Below are positions 8,269 through 17,700 of a stretch of 55,282 nucleotides of DNA, piece after piece (positions within the stretch are counted from its first letter, which is position 1; the number at the start of each line of letters is the position of its first letter). Below the pieces are notes generated by a model. That model saw only the letters and a list, made by a program, of their open reading frames with translations. It was not told where the DNA came from and did not search any database. The translations under genes and the position numbers were made by a program. Source of the DNA: Thiobacillus sp. UBA3361 (lineage in GTDB: Bacteria > Pseudomonadota > Gammaproteobacteria > Burkholderiales > Thiobacillaceae); NCBI GenBank assembly GCA_002360535.1, contig DEQR01000074.1, forward strand, positions 1 through 55,282, in the 5' to 3' direction.

Positions 8269-8340
8269 CAGGTTGTCGGGAGGGGGGACGTCCGTCAAGG
8301 TAGAATCCGAGGTGAAATTTCCCATCGCTCTTTATTAGCC

Positions 8341-9141
8341 ATGCATCCCATGCTCAACACGGCGGTGAAAGCCGCCCGGCGCGCCGGCGCCATCATCAAT
8401 CGGGCCTCCAACGACCTGGATCGCCTGACCATCCGCACCAAGCGGGAAAACGATTTCGTCAGCGAGGTGGACCACCAGGCCGAACAGGCCATCATCGAGA
8501 CCATCCGTTCCGCCTATCCCAAACACGCCATCCTGGCCGAAGAATCCGGGGCAGCGGGCGATTCCGAATACCAGTGGATCATCGACCCCCTGGACGGCAC
8601 CACCAACTTCCTGCACGGCTTTCCCCAGTACAGCGTCTCCATCGCCCTGCTGCACAAGGGCCAGCTCAGCCAGGCCGTGGTCTATGATCCGGTGCGCAAC
8701 GAGATGTTCATCGCCAGCCGCGGCGGCGGCGCCTATCTGGACGAGCGACGCATCCGTGTCTCGCGGCGCGACAAGCTCGCCGAGGCCCTGATCGGCACCG
8801 GTTTCCCATACCGGGATTTCACCCACCTGGACGCCTACACCGCCATGTTCCGCGAACTGGTGCAGAAGACCTCCGGCCTGCGCCGTCCCGGCTCGGCCGC
8901 CCTGGACCTGGCCTGGGTGGCGGCGGGCCGCACCGATGGCTTTTTCGAGATCGGGCTCAATGCTTGGGACATCGCCGCCGGGTGCCTGCTGATCCAGGAG
9001 GCCGGCGGTCTGGTGAGCGATTTCGCCGGCGGCGAGGACTACCTGGGCAATGGCCACGTGGTGGCCGGCAATCCCAAGGTATTCGCCCAACTGTTGCAAA
9101 CCCTCACCCCCCACGTCACGCCGGCCCTGAAGCGGACCTGA
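8341..9141 (+). CDS. suhB: Inositol-1-monophosphatase family protein SuhB
   Basis: Mg-dependent phosphatase of the inositol monophosphatase family, known in E. coli also as a component of rRNA transcription antitermination complexes. The metal site motifs are AEESG, DPLDGTTNF (D82, D85) and WDIAAG (D210). The length is 266 residues. ATG 8341 (MHPMLNTAVKAARRAG) matches family starts. The longer in-frame ORF from 8005 is only the antisense of trmJ. It is divergent from trmJ across about 70 bases. Confidence 0.95.
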   Translation: MHPMLNTAVKAARRAGAIINRASNDLDRLTIRTKRENDFVSEVDHQAEQAIIETIRSAYPKHAILAEESGAAGDSEYQWIIDPLDGTTNFLHGFPQYSVSIALLHKGQLSQAVVYDPVRNEMFIASRGGGAYLDERRIRVSRRDKLAEALIGTGFPYRDFTHLDAYTAMFRELVQKTSGLRRPGSAALDLAWVAAGRTDGFFEIGLNAWDIAAGCLLIQEAGGLVSDFAGGEDYLGNGHVVAGNPKVFAQLLQTLTPHVTPALKRT

Positions 9142-9156
9142 TCCCGGCTCCCGAGT

Positions 9157-9825
9157 TCAGGGAATGGTAGGCAGATAGGCCGCCAGGGCCTGGATGTCGC
9201 CGTTGCTCAAGCCCTTGGCCACCGCCGTCATCACCGGGTCCTTGCGGCCTTTTCCGGTGCGGTAGTTGTCCAGTGCCCGGACCAGGTATTCGGGCTGCTG
9301 GCCGGCCAACCGCGCAATGCGTTTCTGGCCGCGCGCCTGCGCGCCGTGGCAACCCACGCAGGCGCGCGCATAGAGCTGCTGGCCGCGCCGGGCCGACGCA
9401 GCGTCCCTGGCCGGCTTGACAGGCACCGACTGGCTGGCGAAGTAGATGGCCATGTTGAAACGGTCCTCGGGCTTCAGCACCTTGATCAGGCCGGTCATGA
9501 ACTCATCCTGGCGCCGGCCGTCGGCGAATTTCTCGATCTGGGTGAGCAGGAACACCGGATGCTGGCCGGCCAGGTTTGGGACATGTCCATGCTGGCTCAG
9601 ACCCGATTCGCCATGGCAATTCACGCAGAATTGGCTCGCCCGCCTGCCCGCCTCCGCCGCCGCCCCGAGCAACTCCGGCGAGGCCATGACCGCGGTCATG
9701 CGCGCCTCGATGGCCGGCGAGCCGTCGGCCACCTTGTCGGCACCTCCCGCACGGCCCGTTGCCAGTGCCAGCAATAATGCGGCGGTCAGCGGCTGGGAAC
9801 GGCGAAATAAGGACAGCAGGGACAT
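9157..9825 (-). CDS. Diheme cytochrome c (c4 type)
   Basis: Exported periplasmic electron carrier of 222 residues. A signal peptide occupies residues 1 to about 29 (MSLLSLFRRSQPLTAALLLA). Two CxxCH heme c sites lie at residues 67-71 (CVNCH) and 156-160 (CVGCH), each followed by a Met-containing stretch suited to axial ligation (FMTGLIKVL and VMTAVAKGL). Two similar single-heme halves are the cytochrome c4 layout, which donates to terminal oxidases. ATG 9825 has a GAGGAT ribosome site. The longer ORF to 9987 would bury the signal peptide. It is divergent from mutS. Confidence 0.9.
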   Translation of the reverse strand: MSLLSLFRRSQPLTAALLLALATGRAGGADKVADGSPAIEARMTAVMASPELLGAAAEAGRRASQFCVNCHGESGLSQHGHVPNLAGQHPVFLLTQIEKFADGRRQDEFMTGLIKVLKPEDRFNMAIYFASQSVPVKPARDAASARRGQQLYARACVGCHGAQARGQKRIARLAGQQPEYLVRALDNYRTGKGRKDPVMTAVAKGLSNGDIQALAAYLPTIP

Positions 9826-10008
9826 CTGGTATCCTCGATGGGCTGGATTGTTGTTGGGCATGGTGGATATCGGCTGATGCGGATCGGGGCTTGAGCCCCA
9901 TTTGGACAGAGGGAATGATGCAACGGGGGGAATATACCCCAGCGGCACACTGGAGGCTCGTCCGCAAAGGCAGGCGGTACAATTCACGCGTCAACCGCCA
10001 AGACTGCC

Positions 10009-12591
10009 GTGCCCGAAACGACTCCCACCCCCGCCTTGCCGGACCAGCACACGCCCATGATGCAGCAGTACCTGCGCATCAAGGCCCAGCACCCGGACAT
10101 GCTGCTGTTCTACCGCATGGGCGATTTCTACGAGCTGTTCCTGGACGACGCCGAGCATGCCGCGCGCCTGCTGGACATCACTCTGACCACCCGCGGCCAG
10201 TCGGCCGGGCAACCGATCCGCATGGCCGGCGTGCCCTATCATGCTGCCGAGCAATACCTGGCGCGGCTGGCGCGGCTGGGCGAGTCGGTGGCCATCTGCG
10301 AGCAGATCGGCGACCCCAAGACGAGCAAGGGTCCCGTCGAACGCAAGGTGGTGCGCATCGTCACCCCCGGCACGGTCACCGACGCCGCCCTGCTGGACGA
10401 CAAGCACGACGCGGTCATCCTGGCCCTGGCGCCCCACGAGTCCGACATCGCCCTGGCCTGGCTGACCCTGGCCAGCGGTCGCTTCGCTGCCAAGACCGTC
10501 CCCTCCGAGCGTCTGGCCGCCGAACTGGCCCGTCTGGAGCCGGCGGAACTGCTGCTGCCGGAGGATTGGGAACACGAGGCGCTTGCCGGCATTCAGGGCC
10601 AACGGCGGGCCCTGACCCGCCGCCCTGCCTGGCAATTCGACGCCCAGCGCGGCGGGCGCCTGTTGTGCGAACACTTCGCCACCCGCGACCTGGACGCCTT
10701 CGGCATCGCCCGGCAACCCGCCCTGCAGGCGGTGGCCGGTTTACTGCTGGAATACGTCCGCCACACCCAGCAAGCCGCATTGCCCCACGTCACCGCCCTG
10801 GTCCTGGAGCGCGACAGCGCGCATGTCGGCCTGGACGCGGCGGCGCGGCGTACCCTGGAGATCTCCGAAACCCTGCGCGGCGAGTCCGCGCCCACCCTGT
10901 TCTCCGAACTGGACCAATGCGTCACCGCCATGGGCAGCCGCCTGCTGCGCCACTGGCTGCACCACCCGCTGCGCGCGCGGGGCGTGCTGGCCGGCCGGCT
11001 GGCGGCCATCGGCGGCTTTATCGACGCGCCGGACACGGGCCGCGCAGTGCGCGCCGGCCTCAAGGGCATGGCCGACCTGGAGCGCATCACCGGCCGCGTC
11101 GCCCTGCGGAACGCCCGTCCGCGCGACCTCTCCGGCCTGCGGGACGGCCTGACACGCCTGCCGGCGCTGGCCTCGAGCCTGGCCCAGTCCGGCGAACCCC
11201 TGGCCGACTTTGCCCCCCGCCTGGCGGCGCCGGAAGGCGTCGTGGAACGGCTGGCCCAGGCGATCCAGGAAGAACCGGCGGCCCTGCTGCGCGAGGGCGG
11301 CGTCATCGCCGACGGGTTCGACCCGGAGCTGGACGCACTGCGCGCGCTGCAATCAGACTGCGGCGCCTTCCTGCTCGATATGGAGGCCCGGGAGCGCGCC
11401 CGCACCGGCATCGCCAACCTGCGCGTGGAATACAACAAGGTCAGCGGCTTCTACATCGAGGTCACCCGCGGCCAGGCCGACAAGGTGCCGGCCGACTACC
11501 ATCGCCGGCAGACCCTGAAGAACGTCGAGCGCTACCTGACCCCGGAGCTGAAGCAGTTCGAGGACAAATACCTGTCCGCCGGCGAACGCGCCCTGGCGCG
11601 CGAGAAGTGGCTCTACGAAAAACTGCTGGACTGGCTGGCGCCCCACATCCCGCGCCTGCAAACCCTGGCCGAGGCGGTCGCCGAGCTGGACGTGCTCAGC
11701 GGCCATGCCGATTTCGCCGCCGGCCACCATTACGTCGCCCCGGTGTACGGCGACGACTGGGGCATCCGCATCCGCGCCGGCCGGCATCCGGTGGTCGAAG
11801 GCCGCGTCGAGGCCTTCATCCCCAACGACCTGCGCCTCGACCCGACGCGGCGCATGCTGATCATCACCGGCCCCAACATGGGCGGCAAATCCACCTACAT
11901 GCGGCAGACCGCCCTGATCGTCCTGCTCGCCTGCTGCGGCCTGTACGTGCCGGCCGAGGAAGCGGTGATCGGCCCGGTCGATCAGATCTTCACCCGCATC
12001 GGCTCCTCCGACGACCTGGCCGGCGGGCGTTCCACCTTCATGGTGGAGATGACCGAGACCGCCGGCATCCTCAACCACGCCACCGAGCAAAGCCTGGTCC
12101 TCCTGGACGAGATCGGCCGCGGCACCTCCACCTTCGACGGCATCAGCATCGCCTGGTCGGTGGCCCGGCATCTGGCGGAAAAGACCCGTTCCATGACGCT
12201 GTTCGCCACCCACTACTTCGAGCTGACCCAACTGGCGCGCGACGACCGCACCATCGCCAATGCCCACCTGGACGCCGTGGAAAGCAGCGGCAACCTCACC
12301 TTCCTGCACGCCGTCGAGGACGGCCCCGCCAGCCAGAGCTACGGCATCCAGGTCGCCCGACTGGCCGGCGTGCCGGCCCCCGTGGTCGGCGCCGCGCGAC
12401 GCAAGCTGGTAGAGCTGGAAAACCAGCAGGTCGCGGTCAGTGGCCAGGGCGACCTGTTCGCCGCCCCATCCGTGCCGGAACCCGCCGTCCACCCCGCCCT
12501 GGAAAGGCTCGTCAGCCTGGACCCGGACAGCCTGACACCGAGGGAAGCGCTGGAGGCGTTGTATGAACTGCGCCGCGAACTGGATGGCTGA
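10009..12591 (+). CDS. mutS: DNA mismatch repair protein MutS
   Basis: Recognises mismatches and small loops and starts methyl-directed repair. The protein has 860 residues, with the mismatch-reading Phe-x-Glu motif (F40, E42 in MGDFYELF), connector, lever and clamp domains, and an ABC-type ATPase with Walker A GPNMGGKST (621-629) and the LDEIGRGTSTFDG Walker B region. The start is GTG at 10009. An ATG 16 codons later is possible but would remove residues usual before MMQQYL. A TACAAT sequence at 9978-9983 could be the -10 of its promoter, but no convincing -35 is visible. Confidence 0.97.
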   Translation: MPETTPTPALPDQHTPMMQQYLRIKAQHPDMLLFYRMGDFYELFLDDAEHAARLLDITLTTRGQSAGQPIRMAGVPYHAAEQYLARLARLGESVAICEQIGDPKTSKGPVERKVVRIVTPGTVTDAALLDDKHDAVILALAPHESDIALAWLTLASGRFAAKTVPSERLAAELARLEPAELLLPEDWEHEALAGIQGQRRALTRRPAWQFDAQRGGRLLCEHFATRDLDAFGIARQPALQAVAGLLLEYVRHTQQAALPHVTALVLERDSAHVGLDAAARRTLEISETLRGESAPTLFSELDQCVTAMGSRLLRHWLHHPLRARGVLAGRLAAIGGFIDAPDTGRAVRAGLKGMADLERITGRVALRNARPRDLSGLRDGLTRLPALASSLAQSGEPLADFAPRLAAPEGVVERLAQAIQEEPAALLREGGVIADGFDPELDALRALQSDCGAFLLDMEARERARTGIANLRVEYNKVSGFYIEVTRGQADKVPADYHRRQTLKNVERYLTPELKQFEDKYLSAGERALAREKWLYEKLLDWLAPHIPRLQTLAEAVAELDVLSGHADFAAGHHYVAPVYGDDWGIRIRAGRHPVVEGRVEAFIPNDLRLDPTRRMLIITGPNMGGKSTYMRQTALIVLLACCGLYVPAEEAVIGPVDQIFTRIGSSDDLAGGRSTFMVEMTETAGILNHATEQSLVLLDEIGRGTSTFDGISIAWSVARHLAEKTRSMTLFATHYFELTQLARDDRTIANAHLDAVESSGNLTFLHAVEDGPASQSYGIQVARLAGVPAPVVGAARRKLVELENQQVAVSGQGDLFAAPSVPEPAVHPALERLVSLDPDSLTPREALEALYELRRELDG

Positions 12592-12623
12592 CACATGTCC
12601 GGGGGGCGTTGACGCACATGAAA

Positions 12624-12652
12624 CCCGGACTCGCTGCGCTCCTCCGGGCTAC
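12624..12652. repeat. Short palindromic intergenic repeat, copy 1
   Basis: The element runs CCCGGACTCG, then a small loop, then CTCCTCCGGGCTACG, with CCCGGA/TCCGGG arms. It fills the gap between mutS and the next small gene. A second copy is at 21177-21210 in the rnf cluster. It looks like a REP-type element. Confidence 0.6.
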
Positions 12653-12684
12653 GATTCCACGACCCGATCCCTGGTACCCGACCC

Positions 12685-12969
12685 ATGAAAACCCTGCACC
12701 TGAATGCCACCGAACTCGGCCTCAACTTCGACCAATGCCACCGCCTGGCCCACATCGCCGCAGACCATCTGCTGGGTGGCGCGATGCTTTTGTCCTTCTA
12801 CGACCGCGATCGCGATCTCGAGTCCCCTGCCGGGGTCAGCGAATGCCACCAGGGCTGCGCCATCCCCGGCTGGCAGGAATACGCCGAGACGCGCGGCGGC
12901 GAGTTGATGGTCAACTTTGGCCAGGGCCGCTTCGTGTTCTGTTTCCGGCCGCTGGGGGAGTTCGCCTGA
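12685..12969 (+). CDS. Small conserved-looking protein of unknown function
   Basis: A 94-residue, soluble, rather acidic protein with no signal peptide or membrane segment. The middle has a distinctive stretch, SFYDRDRDLESPAGVSECHQ, followed by GCAIPGWQEY and a C-terminal RFVFCFRPL strand. The mix of a DRDRD motif and two nearby Cys looks like a conserved small domain rather than a chance ORF. I vaguely associate it with archaeal/bacterial DUF5619-type proteins but cannot confirm. Codon use matches neighbours. It is followed closely by two more same-strand genes. Confidence 0.75.
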   Translation: MKTLHLNATELGLNFDQCHRLAHIAADHLLGGAMLLSFYDRDRDLESPAGVSECHQGCAIPGWQEYAETRGGELMVNFGQGRFVFCFRPLGEFA

Positions 12970-12982
12970 TGGAGCGCGCCTG

Positions 12983-13387
12983 ATGCCCAACCTGCGCAAG
13001 GACTTGGAAGAATTTCTCGAACAACTCGAACGCCTCCCCGGCGGCCCGGCGGCGGCGGTGCCGGATTTCTTCGGCCCCTGGCTGGCCGGCGAACCGGAAG
13101 CCCACCGTTTCCACCTCAAGGATGGCGGCGAGCTGGCCCTGGAAGACGATGGCCGCCTGATCCATCGCCGCGACGGCGGGGAAACCCTGATACTGCATCT
13201 CGACGCGAAGCAGCAAACCTCCATCCATGAGCTGGCCACCCCCGCCATGCCCGCCCTCCCCCTCGCCCTGGTGGGCATCGCCCTCGGTGCCCTGGAAGAT
13301 GGCCGGCGACTGAAGAAAACGCTGCCCAAACTCGACGGCGCCGCCCGCGACCTGATGCTGATGACGGTTTGCCGCCTGTGCGGCTGA
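12983..13387 (+). CDS. Hypothetical protein, 134 residues
   Basis: I do not recognise this protein. It starts at ATG 12983, with GGAG 8 bases upstream and only 13 bases after the preceding gene, so the two are likely cotranscribed. The N-terminal 20 residues form an acidic amphipathic helix (LRKDLEEFLEQLERL). The middle is beta-rich and the C-terminal half is hydrophobic and helical (PALPLALVGIALGALEDG), perhaps a single membrane or buried helix. It ends MLMTVCRLCG. The stop overlaps the start of the next gene. Confidence 0.7.
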   Translation: MPNLRKDLEEFLEQLERLPGGPAAAVPDFFGPWLAGEPEAHRFHLKDGGELALEDDGRLIHRRDGGETLILHLDAKQQTSIHELATPAMPALPLALVGIALGALEDGRRLKKTLPKLDGAARDLMLMTVCRLCG

Positions 13388-14601
13388 CCGTCCCGCCGCA
13401 CGACAGCGCGGACACCCCCCTCATCCTGTTCGGCGCCTGCGACCGCCACAACCTGGGCGATCTGCTCTTCCCCCGTCTCGCCGAACGCCTGCTCGCGCCA
13501 CGCCCGGTCATCGCCGCCGGCATCGCCGAGCGCGACCTCACCCCCTGGGGCGGCCACCGCGTGCGCGCCCTCGCGAACCTGGCCGGGGAATGGAGCGAGC
13601 TGCCCGCCGACATCCTCCATCCCGGCGGCGAAACCCTCACTTGTTCCCTGTATCAGGCCGCCATCATGACCCTGCCGCCAGCGGAGGCCGATGCCGCCAG
13701 CCGACACTGGGACGCCGACCCCGCCGGCGCCCTCGCCTGGGCGCGGGCACAAACCGGCCTGACAGGGGGCATGGCCTACCTGACCCCGCGCACCCTGTTC
13801 CGCAACCCGCGCCGCATCGTCCACCACGCCTGCGGCGGCGTCACGCTCGACCGCCTGGCATCCGGACAACGGGAAGAAGTCCTTGCCCGCCTACGGGAAG
13901 CCGACGCGGTCAGCGTCCGCGACCACGTCAGCCGGACCCATCTGGCCGGCGCCGGCATCGAGGCCAGGCTCGCCCCCGACCTGGCCGTGCTGACCGCCGA
14001 ACTGTTCGCCGGCGAAATCGCCGCCCACGGCCGGCAAGGCGAACCCGCCGCCGTCGCCGAACGCTTCCCGCAAGGCTGGCTGGCCGTCCAGTTCTCCGCC
14101 GACCTGGGCGACGATCCCGGCCTGGACGTCCTGGCCGGCCAGCTCAACACCATCGCCGCCGACACCGGGTTTGGCCTGGTCCTGTTCCGTGCCGGCGCCG
14201 CGCCCTGGCACGACGACCCCGACGCCTACCGGCGCCTGGCCCGCCGCCTCGATTCGCCTCCCCACCTGTTCGACAGCCTGCATATCTGGGACTTGTGCGC
14301 CCTCATCGCCCAGTCCCGTGCCTATGCCGGCACCAGCCTACACGGCCGCATCCTCGCCGACGCCTTCGCCGTGCCGGCGATCAGCCTACTGCCGGCCGAA
14401 GCGGACCGGGCGCTCAAGCTGCACGCCTGGCAGGAGACCTGGGGCGGCGCGCATGCCGGTGCGCCCGTCCGCCCCGCGGGACTGGCCACCGCTCTCGGCG
14501 CGGCACTGCGGACGGACGGACGACAGGCACGCGGGTTCGCCGGGGAACTGGCCGAAACGGCCCGCTGCCGGTGGGCCGAGGTCCGAGCAATGCTCGGCTG
14601 A
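13369..14601 (+). CDS. Polysaccharide pyruvyl transferase family protein
   Basis: A 410-residue protein with the features of the PS_pyruv_trans (CsaB/WcaK) family: an N-terminal nucleotide-fold region with GACDRHNLGD, and a late SRAYAGTSLHGRILADAF motif, the hallmark GTSLHG loop of this family. Such enzymes add ketal pyruvate to sugars of surface polysaccharides. The acceptor here is unknown, since no other glycan genes are nearby. The start is uncertain: TTG 13369 overlaps the upstream gene by 19 bases, and GTG 13378 is an alternative. Neither has a clear ribosome site. Confidence 0.8.
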   Translation: MPPVRLTVPPHDSADTPLILFGACDRHNLGDLLFPRLAERLLAPRPVIAAGIAERDLTPWGGHRVRALANLAGEWSELPADILHPGGETLTCSLYQAAIMTLPPAEADAASRHWDADPAGALAWARAQTGLTGGMAYLTPRTLFRNPRRIVHHACGGVTLDRLASGQREEVLARLREADAVSVRDHVSRTHLAGAGIEARLAPDLAVLTAELFAGEIAAHGRQGEPAAVAERFPQGWLAVQFSADLGDDPGLDVLAGQLNTIAADTGFGLVLFRAGAAPWHDDPDAYRRLARRLDSPPHLFDSLHIWDLCALIAQSRAYAGTSLHGRILADAFAVPAISLLPAEADRALKLHAWQETWGGAHAGAPVRPAGLATALGAALRTDGRQARGFAGELAETARCRWAEVRAMLG

Positions 14602-14761
14602 GTCCGTCAGGACCCCGGTCCGCCGCGCTCCTGACCACTCAAGTTGGACAGGGCCATGCCGCTAATGGGCGCATGCCCGGCACGATTCCCCAACCCGCCC
14701 GCGCCTGCCTCGCCGCCCGCCGACGGCTCCCGGAGGCAGGCGGCCACGACCTCCGCCTCCC

Positions 14762-17700
14762 ATGCATGGCGTCGCCCCCCTGAACAGTCTGACCTTCAGG
14801 CTCGCCCTGCTGGTGGGCGTGGCGCTGCTCGCCGCCGCCGGCGGCATCGGCTGGCAGGCCTATCACCACTATCAGGGCGACATGGAGCGCACCGAGCGGC
14901 GCGCCCTGAGCTACGCGGCGCGATCGGTGGCCGGCCATTTCCGTGACAAGACCACCCATACCCTGCACCGCGACGTGCTGCTGCTGGCAAACCTGCCCCA
15001 GGTCCGGGGGTTGGCCGACCTGGGCCTGGCGCGCGTCCCGCCGGCCTTGCGGCAACAGACCGGGCACGCCTTCGCGGCCCTGCTGCATACCTACCCCGAA
15101 TACCTGCAAGCGCGGGTGATCGGTATCGCCGACAACGGCCGCGAGCTGGTGCGCGCGGAGCGGGAGAAAGGCGGCGAGGTCGTCTCCGTGGCGGCGGACG
15201 CGGACTTGCTGCAACACGGCGACACCCCCTATTTCCGCCTGGGGCGCGGCCTCGCCCAGGGCAAGGTCTATCTGACCGAAGTGGCGCTGAACCGCGAACA
15301 GGACCGTGTCCGCACCCCCCATCAGCCCGTCATGCACGCCGTGACGCCTCTGTTTGACAGACGCGGTCTGATCTGGGGCATGGTGGTGATCACCCTGGAT
15401 GCCCAGCGCCTGATGGCGCGGCTGGGCACGGGCCTGTCCGAAGAGCAGGCGCTGTTCCTGTTCAACGACCGGGGCTATTGCATCAAGTCGTCGGCTGCCC
15501 TGCCGTGTGGCTTTGGCTACGAATTTCCCGGCCAGGGCCAGGCGCCGGAACTGGAAAGTTTCCTGCCCGCCGCCCATGCCGCCCTGCAAACCGGCCAGGC
15601 AGGGGAACTGACCGTGGTGGACCGCCTGCACGGGGATCAGGACGTGGTGGCGGGCATCGTCCGCATCCCACTGGATGACGGCCAGACCCAGCGCCATGTG
15701 CTGCTGGCCGTCACTTCACCCTACGAGACCGCGCTGGCCAGCGGTGCCGCCGCCCGCCGTGGGCTGTTCGGCCTGCTCGCCCTGGCCCTGCCGGCCGTGC
15801 TTCTGGGCACCTGGTTCGCCATGGCCCGGCTGACCCGACCCCTGCGCCGTCTGACCGATTCGGTGCAGGCCGTCGCCGCCGGGAAGACCGACATCCGGCT
15901 CCCCACCGCCTCCCGCGACGAAGTGGGCGTGCTGGCACGTGCCTTCGATGACATGCGCCGCCAGGTGCAGGCGCGCGCCGAACAAGAGGCGGACCTACGC
16001 GCCCGCCGCATGGCCGAGGCGGCGGACACCGGCATCTTCGGCCTTGACCGGCGGGGATTCATCAGCTTCGCCAACCCGGCCGCCCGGCGCATGCTGGGCC
16101 TGGAGGAAGCGGATCTGATCGGCCGCGAGGCGCTGGAATTGATCCGGCCCTGCCGCGGCGATGTGCTGCCCTCGAGCGTCCCGCAATGCGGCCTACAGTT
16201 GGCCCTGCACGACGGCAGGCCCGTGCGGGTGGCGGACGAGACTTTCCGGCGCGGCGACGGCCGCGTCTTCCCGGTCCTCTATACCGTCGCGCCGCTCAAC
16301 GGGCGGGATGCCGCCGAGGGACTGGTGGTGAGCTTCGAGGATCTGAGCGAGGAGGTGGCGGCCCGCGAAGCCCTGGCCAAGGCCGGCCGGCAGGCTGAAC
16401 TGGCAGCGCACCAGGCCTTGGCCCTGGCCCAACTGCTGCGCCTGTCCCTGCGGCCCACCGAACTGGAGGATTACCTGCAGGCGGCCCTGATGACCCTGCT
16501 CACGGCGGTGCCCTGGCTGACCGTCCAGACACGCGGCGCCATCCTGCTCACCGAGCGGCAGGGGGACACCGAAAGCCTGCGCCTGGCCGTGCAGCATGAT
16601 CTGTCGCCCGAGTTGCTGAGCCTGTGCGACCGGGTGGCCTTCGGCCAGTGCCTGTGCGGGCGCGCTGCTGCCCAGCGCACCATCCAGCATGCCCAGTGCA
16701 TGGATGAGCGCCATGCCATCCGCTTTCCGGGCATGGCACCGCACGGCCACTACAACGTCCCCATCCTGCGCGACGACATGGTCCTGGGGGTGCTGGTGCT
16801 GTATCTGGAAGACGGGCACCCGGCCAACAAGGCCGAACTGGCTTTCCTGGAAAAAGTCGCGGACGTACTCAGCCTGGGCATCGCCAGCCGCCACACCCAC
16901 CGGAGCCTGGCCGAAGCGCGCGACCTGGCGGAGGCCGCCGCCCGTGCCAAGAGCGAATTCCTGGCCACCATGAGCCACGAGATCCGCACACCGATGAACG
17001 GGGTGCTGGGCATGGCCGAACTGCTGGCCGAAACCGATCTGGACGCGGACCAGCGGGACTTCGTCGAAACCATCCTCCAGTCCGGCCACGCCCTGCTGAC
17101 CGTCATCAACGACATCCTGGATTTCTCCAAGATGGGCGCCGGACGAATGCAGCTCGACCCGATCCCCTTCGACCTGGCCAACGCCGCCAACGAAGTGGCT
17201 CGCCTGCTTCAAACGAATGCCGGCAGCCGGGACCTGGAGGTCATCGTCAGCTATCCCCCCGACTGCCCCGCCTGGGTGGTGGGCGATGCCGGACGCATCC
17301 GCCAGGTCCTGTTCAACCTGATGGGCAACGCGGTCAAGTTCACCGAATCCGGTTATGTGATGCTGGAGGTGGAATGCGAGTCACGCACCGACAATGGCCG
17401 TGTCGTCCTGCGCCTGGCGGTCACCGACACCGGTATCGGCATCGAGCCGGAAGCCCAGGCGCGGCTGTTCCAGGCCTTTACCCAGGCGGATGCCTCCACC
17501 ACCCGCAAATACGGCGGCACGGGCCTCGGCCTGGCCATCTGCAAGCAACTGGTGGAACTGATGGACGGCGAGATCGGCCTGCACAGCCGGCCCGGCGAGG
17601 GTTCCACCTTCTGGGTGCGGCTGGAACTGCCCGTGGCCTATGCCGCCGAGCCCCTGCCGCGCGCCGAACTGGAAGGCAAACGGGTGCTGATCGTCGATGA

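Noticed and set aside
8005..8340. N-terminal extension of suhB
   Set aside because: It overlaps trmJ in antisense and has no similarity to the phosphatase family. ATG 8341 fits the family start.
9978..9983. TACAAT as the mutS -10 promoter element
   Set aside because: No -35-like sequence at 16-18 bases upstream; too weak to list as a promoter.
9759..12566. Long plus-strand frame overlapping mutS
   Set aside because: Arg/Pro/Gly-rich shadow frame of mutS with no recognisable domain.
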